DNA of 12,207 bases from Stenotrophobium sp040387055 (lineage in GTDB: Bacteria > Pseudomonadota > Gammaproteobacteria > Nevskiales > Nevskiaceae): the NCBI GenBank assembly GCA_040387055.1, contig JAZKEM010000028.1, positions 1 through 12,207 of the forward strand, in the 5' to 3' direction. Under the pieces are notes generated by a model. That model was given only the letters and a program-made list of their open reading frames with translations. It was not told where the DNA came from and did not search any database. Shown here piece after piece: positions 1-6,204 of this stretch (its first letter is position 1; each line of letters opens with the position of its first letter). The position numbers were made by a program, and so were the translations under genes.

Positions 1-17
1 TGCGTCACGTGCCCAGC

Positions 18-48
18 GGTGGGTTTCGCTACGCTGCACCCACCCTAC
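18..48. repeat. Intergenic palindromic repeat, copy 1 (GTAGGGTGGGT family)
   Basis: Inverted arms GGTGGGT (18-24) and ACCCACC (38-44) enclose a 13-base loop, and the right arm continues into CTAC. Read on the minus strand it begins GTAGGGTGGGT, the same start as the element at 6109-6169. It lies just upstream of the small membrane protein gene. It probably belongs to a family of short repeats that fold in RNA; similar GTAGGGTGGG elements are common between proteobacterial genes, from memory. The left edge may lie outside the window. Confidence 0.55.
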
Positions 49-81
49 GTATTGCTCATACTTTGTTGTTGAGATATCACC

Positions 82-555
82 ATGCTCGAAATCACCGCAC
101 TCTCTCTGCCCGGCGTCCGCATCAGCATTCTCGCCGCAGGCGTGTTTTTTATGACGGGCTTGCTTACTGGCGCATGGAAATATTTTCACATCGCCCGCAA
201 CGAAAACGCGCAGGCGCCAGCGTATGTCGACATTGCTCATCGCAGTTCGCTGCTTTATTCATTCGCAGCCTTATTGCTCGCGCAATTCGCTGCGCTGTCA
301 GCGTATTCGCCACAAGTAAATTTCTGGGCCGCTACTGCCGCGCTTACGTTTTTTGCCGCGGCAATCTTCGGCTACATCGTGCACGGCATTCTTAACGACA
401 CCGACAACCAACTCCGTAAGCCGCACATGGTTGGGAAAAAACCACTTCCACACGGCAGCATCGCCACTTTCATGTGGTTGTTAATGGCAGCGGAAATTGG
501 CGGCTTCGGTGTTTTGTTTGTAGGTGTTTTGAAGCGACTCTGCGAAACAACCTAA
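82..555 (+). CDS. Small four-helix integral membrane protein, function unknown
   Basis: The 157-residue protein has four clear hydrophobic segments, at about residues 12-32, 54-76, 80-104 and 127-150. They are separated by short polar stretches, including the cytosol-like segment HIARNENAQAP and the loop NDTDNQLRKPHMVGKK. There is no signal peptide and no catalytic motif that I can name. The size and four-helix layout loosely recall hydroxylaminobenzene mutase (HabA)-type membrane proteins, but this resemblance is weak. The ATG at 82 follows a modest GAG about 8 bases upstream and starts shortly before the first helix, so this start is reasonable. It stands alone, with a palindromic repeat on each side, and converges with the lipoprotein gene. 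It is a real coding region by composition and topology, but the function is not known. Confidence 0.75.
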   Translation: MLEITALSLPGVRISILAAGVFFMTGLLTGAWKYFHIARNENAQAPAYVDIAHRSSLLYSFAALLLAQFAALSAYSPQVNFWAATAALTFFAAAIFGYIVHGILNDTDNQLRKPHMVGKKPLPHGSIATFMWLLMAAEIGGFGVLFVGVLKRLCETT

Positions 556-563
556 TACGTTTT

Positions 564-646
564 GTAGGCTGGGTTAGTTTTATCAACCCAGCAGCGCATC
601 AGGTAAATCTGGATGTTGGGTTTCGCTAGGATTCAACCCAGCCTAC
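564..646. repeat. Intergenic palindromic repeat, copy 2, between convergent genes
   Basis: Perfect 12-base inverted arms GTAGGCTGGGTT (564-575) and AACCCAGCCTAC (635-646) bound the element. Inside, AACCCAGC recurs at 585-592, so two smaller hairpins can form instead: 568-575 with 585-592, and 615-622 with 635-642 (one G-U pair). It occupies most of the 103 bp between the ends of the membrane protein and lipoprotein genes. It could act as a bidirectional transcript end, although there is no classical U tract. It is a variant of the elements at 18-48 and 6109-6169, with CTGGG in place of GTGGG. Confidence 0.75.
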
Positions 647-658
647 GGGCTAGATAAA

Positions 659-1198
659 TTAACCGCCCAATCTTTGGAAGAAGTTGAGAGAGTCTGCTCC
701 CTCCAGCACGATCTTCTTCCCTACGACTTCTCCAGTCTGGTCATCTTGTATCCACACGGCCAAGTAGTTGTCGTACTCCGATCCATTATCAAAAATGTGA
801 CCTCTGACTGTGTAGGTGTGATTAGGTAGCGGCGCAAATTCGACATCGCCACTAACTTCGTAAGTTGTTCTAAACATCTGATCGATTAGAGCGACGTAGT
901 ACGTGCGGCCAACGATGTGGAAGGTGGTCTGCTTCGCAGGCACGGCCCTGTCTATCGTTCTTATCGTCATTGCGGATCCGTGCCCACGGCTAGCTTGGGT
1001 AGCCGTGTGACGGATATCCCAAATTTTCTGCCCATCTATTTTGTCGAGAAAGAAAACGTCTGCTTTTGTGTTGCTGTAGGAAAAGTAGGAATCTTCGATC
1101 TTCGCTTGAGGCCCCCAATAGTCCACAGGTATAGATGGCGCGAGCGCACAACCAGATAAGCCCAAGACGACGAGCGCAATTAACCCAATATTTTTCAC
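659..1198 (-). CDS. Predicted outer-membrane lipoprotein, function unknown
   Basis: The 179-residue protein begins with a lipoprotein signal peptide: Lys2, a hydrophobic core at residues 4-14, and the lipobox L14-S15-G16-C17. Position +2 is Ala rather than Asp, which by the usual sorting rule predicts outer-membrane delivery. The mature part is soluble, rich in aromatic and beta-prone residues, with no family motif that I recognise. The start is GTG at 1198, preceded by AGGG 8 bases upstream, and it leads directly into the signal peptide. The gene looks slightly more AT-rich than its neighbours and stands alone, 113 bp after the CBS gene on the same strand and convergent with the membrane protein. 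It may be an accessory gene. Confidence 0.8.
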   Translation of the reverse strand: MKNIGLIALVVLGLSGCALAPSIPVDYWGPQAKIEDSYFSYSNTKADVFFLDKIDGQKIWDIRHTATQASRGHGSAMTIRTIDRAVPAKQTTFHIVGRTYYVALIDQMFRTTYEVSGDVEFAPLPNHTYTVRGHIFDNGSEYDNYLAVWIQDDQTGEVVGKKIVLEGADSLNFFQRLGG

Positions 1199-1311
1199 AA
1201 CGAATACCCTGCGACAATTTTATTTATATGTTCTACAGCCAATCAATACGAACTCAAATTGATTAGATGCGCGAGTCAGTTGCCATCCTTGGCGCTCAAT
1301 AATTTGAGTCT

Positions 1312-1713
1312 TTAACAAATCTCGTTGATTGCTCTAAGCACATCCGCACGCGAAATCTGTCCCACCAACTTGCCACTCTTAATCACCGGATAACGCTTCA
1401 CGGCTGAATCCAGAAAGCGACTAGCAATCTCAAGAATCGGCGTATCGGGCGAAACAGTGATCGCGTCATGCGTCATGTATTCAGCGACGATGCCAGCAGG
1501 GACGCCTTCGTAGCCGGCGGTGAGTGCTACTTTCAGACAATCTTTTTCTGAGAGCACGCCAACCAGATTGCCGTCGGCATCCAGCACGGGGGCGCCGGAG
1601 ATACGGTGTTTGACGAGCTCATTGATGGCCGTCATCACTTCCATGTCGGCAGTGAAGGTGACGACTTGCGTCTGCATGTAATCACGGACTACGACAGAAC
1701 CGAGTGTGCGCAT
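1312..1713 (-). CDS. Tandem CBS-domain protein
   Basis: The protein is 133 residues from the start chosen here and is little more than a pair of CBS domains. CBS1 is at about residues 8-65, with RDYM and then SGAPVLDADGNLVGVLSEKD. CBS2 is at about 73-130, with EYMTHDAITVSPDTPI and YPVIKSGKLVGQISRADVL. Stand-alone CBS pairs bind adenine nucleotides such as AMP, ATP or NAD and act as energy sensors, but the ligand and partner cannot be read from the sequence. The ATG at 1713 has AGGAG 7 bases upstream. The ATG at 1731 would place that site inside the coding region and adds only MRRREV, so the later start is preferred. It probably acts in the cytoplasm; no partner enzyme is adjacent. Confidence 0.88.
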   Translation of the reverse strand: MRTLGSVVVRDYMQTQVVTFTADMEVMTAINELVKHRISGAPVLDADGNLVGVLSEKDCLKVALTAGYEGVPAGIVAEYMTHDAITVSPDTPILEIASRFLDSAVKRYPVIKSGKLVGQISRADVLRAINEIC

Positions 1714-1945
1714 TACTTCTCTCCTACGCATTTATGTGTGCTTTATGCGGCAGGTGTACCGTAGCGCGGAATCGAGTTGTGTTCCAGCCCTATAAGGGTA
1801 GGTTTTATGACTCAGGGCGTAATGTTGCCCCGCCAAGACATACATCAGTCGTTTAGATGGTTTTGCACGGAAAATTGATCTTTAATCATGGCGCTCTGGG
1901 CCGCATATTGGCACTCATCAACACACGCTATTTGCGGAGAGCAAC

Positions 1946-2647
1946 ATGATCACCTTACGTCGTTCAGAAGATCGCGGTCACGCCGAACATGGCTGGCTGG
2001 ACAGCTATCACACGTTTTCTTTCAGCGAGTATCAGGATCGCCGCTTTATGGGCTTTTCTGACCTGCGCGTCATTAATGAAGACCGCGTCGTGCCCGGCAC
2101 GGGCTTTGGTACGCACGGCCATCGCGATATGGAGATCATTACGTATGTGCTCTCCGGCGGCGTTCACCATAAAGACTCCACCGGCGGCGAAGGCATTTTG
2201 CGCCACGGTGAATTGCAGATGATGAGTGCGGGTAGTGGCGTTCAACATAGCGAGAAGAATCCGTCGAACAGCGAGCATCTACATCTCTTGCAGATCTGGA
2301 TTCAGCCGAACGAGTTTGGTGTGAAGCCAAGCTACAACCAGCAAGCGCTGGATGCAGACGCTTTGCGCAAAGGCTTTACCACCGTCATTGCGCCGAAGGG
2401 TGAAGGCGCGCAATTTGAGATTCATCAGGATGCGCGTTTGTCGATTGCCTGGGCATCTGAGGGGCAGGCGCTTGAGAAAGTGCTGGAACCGCAGCGTCGC
2501 TATTACCTGCACGTCGCCACAGGCGCAGTGCAATTCGGCACGCAGCGTTTGGTCGCTGGTGACGCTGCAATGATTGACGATGAAGCCGCGCTGGCGCTCA
2601 CTGCCACTGCGGACAGTGAGCTGCTGTTGTTTGATCTCAGCCGATAA
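1946..2647 (+). CDS. Pirin family protein (YhhW-like bicupin, possible quercetin 2,3-dioxygenase)
   Basis: The 233-residue length is typical of the YhhW/pirin family. It carries the N-terminal pirin core, including WLDSYHTFSF, GFSDLRVINED, the metal-site segment GTHGHRDMEIITYVLSG, then MSAGSGVQHSE. The four metal ligands known from E. coli YhhW (His57, His59, His101, Glu103) fall at exactly the same numbers here. YhhW cleaves quercetin in vitro; the physiological substrate of such bacterial pirins is uncertain, so a dioxygenase role is inference from the family. It is a cytoplasmic protein with no signal peptide. GGAGA lies 5 bases before the ATG, which supports the start. It ends 15 bases from the convergent DUF3187 gene. 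Confidence 0.93.
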   Translation: MITLRRSEDRGHAEHGWLDSYHTFSFSEYQDRRFMGFSDLRVINEDRVVPGTGFGTHGHRDMEIITYVLSGGVHHKDSTGGEGILRHGELQMMSAGSGVQHSEKNPSNSEHLHLLQIWIQPNEFGVKPSYNQQALDADALRKGFTTVIAPKGEGAQFEIHQDARLSIAWASEGQALEKVLEPQRRYYLHVATGAVQFGTQRLVAGDAAMIDDEAALALTATADSELLLFDLSR

Positions 2648-2662
2648 ACAGCTGCCTTTGCG

Positions 2663-3643
2663 TTAGCGATAAGTCAGTCCGAGATGCAGGCTGAAGTCTG
2701 GTGACGAATCCGTCACCACGTCTTCTTGGATGAACATATCCATGCTCACTTTTGGTGACCAGCGATAGCTGCCGCCAAAAGTGAGTTGCATGCCGGGCTT
2801 CTTTAGACCATCGAGATCGGTGTTTTTGTAGAGCGCGGAGTGAGCATAGAGCTGGCTTCGCAACTCTAAGTTTTGCGTCACGAAATAACCCAGACCCACG
2901 CCGCCGAAGACTGCTGCGTTGCGTTGTTGGTCTTTCAAAGCATCTGTTTTTTGCGCCACGGTTGCGCCGAGTGAGGCGAAGCCGTCCCAGCTTGAGCCGG
3001 TGGCAAACGGTAGAGCAAAATCGCCCCACACTGCACCGCCCCAGTTTCCGCCGGTGAGTTTACTGTCACTGCCTGTCGGTAGTTTGACCATGCCGCGCAG
3101 TGCGGCACCGTCGCCAAGTTTCCATCCAGCAGCGAGTTCTATATCGCCCAGCGTGGTGCCGCTTTGGCGTACTTCGACTACGGGGTTGCCGTTAGCGATG
3201 TAGGTGATCTGACGCACATCGTTCTGTGCGAGTGGGCGACCGCCATCGGGCAGGCCGAAGGTTTTGTGCCAGTTATCAATAAAGTTATCCATGAAACCGC
3301 CGCCAACAATCAGTACTGGCAGCCTTGCGGAGAGTTCCAGATTGTTGCCGATGCCCTGACGCCAGCTGAGTGCAAAGGCGGAGGTCTCGCCATCGACGGT
3401 GATGCTTTCAGTGGCGTTGGCGTCAACGTAATACTCGCTGGTGAGGTCGTAGTCCGCTGAAAAGTTGGACTGTGACGCGCCGAGCACGCTGCTTTGGCCA
3501 ATCGCGGGCAACGCAAAACTGCGTTGGAGCGTGCCTTGGTTATGGGCAGGCAATGCGTCCCAAGCGTAGGCGTTGCTGCCGCACGAAATGGTAGCGAGGA
3601 CTGCGAGACGCACAGACCGCTTCAAAATCCTTTTTGATATCAC
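2663..3643 (-). CDS. DUF3187 family exported protein, probable outer-membrane beta-barrel
   Basis: The 326-residue protein has a signal peptide at residues 1-27 ending SNAYA, followed by alternating beta-strand sequence to a C-terminal LGLTYR, as in outer-membrane barrels. The DUF3187 hallmark is seen at about residues 90-136: SWRQGIGNNLELSARLPVL, then GGFMDNFIDNWHKTFGLPDG. The family has no established function. The start is taken as GTG at 3643, because AGGAG (minus strand, 3655-3651) lies 7 bases upstream and the signal peptide then has a normal length. A longer reading from TTG at 3664 would put that site inside the gene. It is divergent from the DAHP synthase gene and convergent with the pirin gene. 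Confidence 0.85.
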   Translation of the reverse strand: MISKRILKRSVRLAVLATISCGSNAYAWDALPAHNQGTLQRSFALPAIGQSSVLGASQSNFSADYDLTSEYYVDANATESITVDGETSAFALSWRQGIGNNLELSARLPVLIVGGGFMDNFIDNWHKTFGLPDGGRPLAQNDVRQITYIANGNPVVEVRQSGTTLGDIELAAGWKLGDGAALRGMVKLPTGSDSKLTGGNWGGAVWGDFALPFATGSSWDGFASLGATVAQKTDALKDQQRNAAVFGGVGLGYFVTQNLELRSQLYAHSALYKNTDLDGLKKPGMQLTFGGSYRWSPKVSMDMFIQEDVVTDSSPDFSLHLGLTYR

Positions 3644-3893
3644 CCGCACTCTCCTTTGCGGCAAGCAGGCTGTTTTATTTTATATGCTTATTGACTATTA
3701 GCGATTAAATAAAACAACCAAATTAAAGACAACTGCATCGCGAGCGCATCATGCACTTCGCCGCCGTTGCTCAAGACCAACCATGAGGCCGAGATGGCTC
3801 TGCCCAAGCACTCATCTCTTGGCAGCTTACCTTGCGGCGTGCGGCTCTGTTAGCATCCCGACCCCAAAAAGTATTTACATATCATTTAGTGCC
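3644..3893. promoter_or_regulatory. Divergent control region between DUF3187 and DAHP synthase genes
   Basis: This 250 bp non-coding stretch must hold the promoters for both flanking genes. Its AT-richest part, about 3670-3730, contains TATAAAAT on the minus strand (3684-3677), a good -10 candidate for the DUF3187 gene, although no strong -35 is paired with it. On the plus strand TTGACT (3691-3696) has no convincing -10 at normal spacing. I see no attenuator-like leader peptide, tandem Phe/Tyr/Trp codons or TyrR-box that I can defend upstream of the synthase. Confidence 0.4.
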
Positions 3894-4964
3894 ATGACGC
3901 TTGCTACTCAAAATCTGCGAATCAATTCGATCCGCGCTGTGTCCACACCTGCTCAGGTTCAGGCCGAAATTCCGTTGACGGAAGCCGCTGCCAAAACCAC
4001 CAGCACCACACGCACCGAGATTCAGAACATCCTGCAGGGCAAAGATGACCGTTTGCTGGTCGTTGTTGGTCCTTGCTCGATTCACGATGTCGACGCCGCG
4101 TTCGATTACGCCGCGCGTCTCGCCCCACTGCGTGAGCAGCTGAAAAAAGATTTGCTGATTGTCATGCGCGTGTATTTTGAAAAGCCGCGTACGACTGTGG
4201 GCTGGAAGGGTTTGATCAATGATCCAGAACTCAATGACAGCTACCAGATCGACAAAGGTCTGCGCATTGCGCGCAACTTGCTGCTCAAGCTCAACGATCA
4301 AGGCATGCCGGCAGGCGTCGAGTTCCTCGATCTGCTGACCCCGCAATACCTGGCCGACCTCGTCAGCTGGGGCGCGATTGGCGCACGCACGACCGAATCA
4401 CAGTTGCATCGTGAAATGGCTTCGGGCTTGTCATGCCCGGTTGGTTTCAAGAACGGCACCGATGGCAGCGTCAAAGTTGCTGTGGATGCTGTGCAATCTG
4501 CGCGTAGCCCGCACCGCTTCTTGTCGATGACCAACGATGGTCAGATCTCCATTTTTGAGACAGCTGGCAACCCCGACAGTCACATCATTCTGCGCGGTGG
4601 TAGCCAGGGGACCAACTACGATGCGGGCGCAGTGGAATCTGCAAGCGCAGTGATGGCCAAGTCCGGTCAGCAGCCGCTGATCATGATCGACTTCTCGCAC
4701 GCCAACAGCTCCAAGCAGCACAAGCGCCAGATCGTTGTAGGTCACGATGTTGGTAGCCAGCTTGCTGCAGGCGACAAGCGCATCATCGGCGTGATGGTTG
4801 AATCGCACATCGTTGAAGGCCGTCAGGACATTGGCCCGCGCGACAAGATGGTCTACGGCCAGAGTGTGACCGACGCGTGCATCCATTGGGATGACACTGC
4901 TGAACTGTTGCGTAATCTTGCTGCATCAGTAGCAGCACGTCGTGAGACGGTTGCTAAGGCTTAA
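3894..4964 (+). CDS. 3-deoxy-7-phosphoheptulonate (DAHP) synthase, class I AroG/AroF type
   Basis: The enzyme condenses phosphoenolpyruvate with erythrose 4-phosphate, the first step of the shikimate pathway to aromatic amino acids. The 356-residue protein aligns along its full length with E. coli AroG (350 residues). Seen are DDRLLVVVGPCSIHD with the metal ligand Cys61 at the same number, RVYFEKPRTTVGWKGLINDP, WGAIGARTTESQ.HRE, CPVGFKNGTDG, HIILRGG, IDFSHANSSKQ and GVMVESH. The feedback specificity is unclear: TNDGQISIFETAGNPD looks more like the AroF/AroH side than AroG, so no gene symbol is given. The reading frame is open back to an ATG at 3783, but homology begins near 3894, and the upstream 37 residues look unrelated. 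There is no clear Shine-Dalgarno before 3894. The gene stands alone and ends before a strong terminator. Confidence 0.96.
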   Translation: MTLATQNLRINSIRAVSTPAQVQAEIPLTEAAAKTTSTTRTEIQNILQGKDDRLLVVVGPCSIHDVDAAFDYAARLAPLREQLKKDLLIVMRVYFEKPRTTVGWKGLINDPELNDSYQIDKGLRIARNLLLKLNDQGMPAGVEFLDLLTPQYLADLVSWGAIGARTTESQLHREMASGLSCPVGFKNGTDGSVKVAVDAVQSARSPHRFLSMTNDGQISIFETAGNPDSHIILRGGSQGTNYDAGAVESASAVMAKSGQQPLIMIDFSHANSSKQHKRQIVVGHDVGSQLAAGDKRIIGVMVESHIVEGRQDIGPRDKMVYGQSVTDACIHWDDTAELLRNLAASVAARRETVAKA

Positions 4965-4982
4965 TTAGTTTTTATTGTTTCA

Positions 4983-5010
4983 AAAAAGGCCCGCAAAAGC
5001 GGGCCTTTTT
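4983..5010. terminator. Bidirectional intrinsic terminator
   Basis: A perfect 12-base inverted repeat with a GC core, AAAAAGGCCCGC (4983-4994) and GCGGGCCTTTTT (4999-5010), has an AAAA loop. Transcripts from the plus strand (DAHP synthase) and from the minus strand (DUF5924 gene) both end in a U run, so it can serve both convergent genes. It begins 18 bases past the synthase stop codon. Confidence 0.95.
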
Positions 5011-5018
5011 GTTGGTGC

Positions 5019-5046
5019 CGTCATTCCCGCGCAGGCGGGAATGACG
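5019..5046. repeat. Perfect palindrome resembling the Neisseria dRS3 repeat
   Basis: Twelve-base arms CGTCATTCCCGC (5019-5030) and GCGGGAATGACG (5035-5046) flank a GCAG loop with no mismatch. The core ATTCCCGCGCAGGCGGGAAT matches the dRS3 consensus (ATTCCC, 8 bases, GGGAAT) known in Neisseria, and similar elements occur in many other proteobacteria. It lies between convergent genes, next to the terminator and only 6 bases from the DUF5924 stop codon. Confidence 0.85.
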
Positions 5047-5052
5047 AAAAGA

Positions 5053-6132
5053 CTATTCAACGCTAAACGTGAGCCGATGAATCAATTGTCCATCCGGCGT
5101 CCGCAGATTCACTGTCCAAGGCCCAACGGAGTTGAGTGGAAAATTCTGCTTGCGACTGTACGTACGAAACCCTTCTGCGCGGCCGCCTTTGATGATGGCT
5201 GGAATCCGGTCGAGCAATTCATCTTTGTGAAACCACTCAAACGTCACTGATTGCGCCAAGCCTAGCGGCGCATGCACTGCAACAAATGCGTCGAGGCCAT
5301 TGGCCAGATCTGCGGCAGGAATCAATCGCAGCGGAGCGCCGGGAACAAGATCATCTGACACCGTCGCGGTAATCAGCGCTTGCTTCACCACCAAGCCTGC
5401 AGGTGGGATATTTGCGCGGGCAAACCATACTGCGGTGAGCGCTACGAGCATCACGCAGATGCGCACGAAACCACGCAGACGCGATACGTTGGTGAAGAGT
5501 CGTGGCACGCAGAACAATGTCAGTAAAGCGGTGAGTCCAAGCGACAGCGGCACGGCTTTTTCGAGCGGTAACTGCAAGGCAACTGGCAGAACGACAAGGC
5601 CCGCCAGAAAACTGCAGAAGGCATGAAAAGCCACGCTGCGCGCCGCTGTACCAGCAAGGCGGCTTGTGTAGAGCGGATCAACCGTGCAGGCCAATGCGGC
5701 CACAATTACGATGCCAGTAAAAATCATCTGTCCGGCATCGTGATGCGTCGCAGCGATAAGAAAGGGCAAAGCAAAAAACAAGATTTCAATCTGCAGTGAT
5801 TGCGTCGCAAAGTGCAGCAACTTTTCGCTCAAGCGTCCGCGCGAGATGCGCGCAATCCAATTACCGAGAAAGTCTTCTGCCAACAAGACAATCCAGCCCA
5901 ACAAAGTCAGTGCTGCAATCAATCGCGACAAATGTTCGCCGCGTTGCACCAAAGCAAAACTGATCCAACCCGCGACAAAGCTCAGTAATGGCAGAAGCCA
6001 AGGAAAACGGCGGTTAAACACCAACGCGCGCTCTAGCCATCGCGATAAACGCGAAGCAGTTGGGATGGTGGAGTCAGCTTGCTCAGTCAAAAAAAGCGTC
6101 CAAAAAGAAGGGTGGGTTACGAGGGCATGCAT
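5053..6132 (-). CDS. DUF5924 membrane protein with C-terminal DUF2914 domain
   Basis: The protein is 359 residues from the ATG at 6132. About seven hydrophobic helices fall at residues 44-63, 70-87, 115-130, 135-150, 165-184, 193-210 and 222-238. A soluble C-terminal domain (about 293-358) fits DUF2914: SVTFEWFHKDELLDRIP, GFRTYSRKQNFP, GPWTVNLRTPDGQL. The role of neither domain is established; DUF2914 probably lies on the periplasmic side. The start is doubtful. The ATG at 6132 sits inside an intergenic palindromic repeat, has no clear ribosome site, and the first residues are encoded by the repeat. A TTG at 6090 would give 345 residues with the same membrane domain. It lies 72 bp downstream of the acyl reductase on the same strand and may be co-transcribed with it if the repeat does not end transcription. 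Confidence 0.82.
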   Translation of the reverse strand: MHALVTHPSFWTLFLTEQADSTIPTASRLSRWLERALVFNRRFPWLLPLLSFVAGWISFALVQRGEHLSRLIAALTLLGWIVLLAEDFLGNWIARISRGRLSEKLLHFATQSLQIEILFFALPFLIAATHHDAGQMIFTGIVIVAALACTVDPLYTSRLAGTAARSVAFHAFCSFLAGLVVLPVALQLPLEKAVPLSLGLTALLTLFCVPRLFTNVSRLRGFVRICVMLVALTAVWFARANIPPAGLVVKQALITATVSDDLVPGAPLRLIPAADLANGLDAFVAVHAPLGLAQSVTFEWFHKDELLDRIPAIIKGGRAEGFRTYSRKQNFPLNSVGPWTVNLRTPDGQLIHRLTFSVE

Positions 6133-6169
6133 GCCCGAGGTAGAGCAATTGCCAAGCGTAACCCACCCT
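6109..6169. repeat. Intergenic palindromic repeat, copy 3, with nested palindrome
   Basis: Perfect 12-base arms AGGGTGGGTTAC (6109-6120) and GTAACCCACCCT (6158-6169) enclose a second perfect palindrome, GGGCATGCATGCCC (6123-6136). On the minus strand the element begins GTAGGGTGGGTTACGC. It spans the junction between the acyl reductase gene and the DUF5924 gene and contains the latter's first possible ATG (6132). Confidence 0.8.
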
Positions 6170-6204
6170 ACTGCTTTGTACTCGTTCGGTAGCGAACAGA
6201 ACGT

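Noticed and set aside
9..395. 128-codon reading frame overlapping the small membrane protein
   Set aside because: It is Arg/His-rich and low in normal protein character, and it overlaps out of frame a gene with clear membrane helices.
2637..3029. 130-codon minus-strand frame inside the DUF3187 gene
   Set aside because: It is a shifted frame of the same strand with Arg-rich noise, while the DUF3187 frame has family motifs and a signal peptide.
3783..3893. In-frame N-terminal extension of the DAHP synthase with a lipobox-like LAAC
   Set aside because: The enzyme is cytoplasmic, the extension has no homology, and the alignment with AroG (Cys61 at the same number) fits a start at 3894.
3882..4886. 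Two antisense reading frames of 154 and 151 codons opposite the DAHP synthase gene
   Set aside because: They are shadows of a highly conserved gene, have no signal peptide, motif or ribosome site, and their composition follows from the sense codons.
5300..5626. 108-codon plus-strand frame opposite the DUF5924 gene
   Set aside because: Low-complexity, basic sequence with no start signal; it is explained by the opposite gene.
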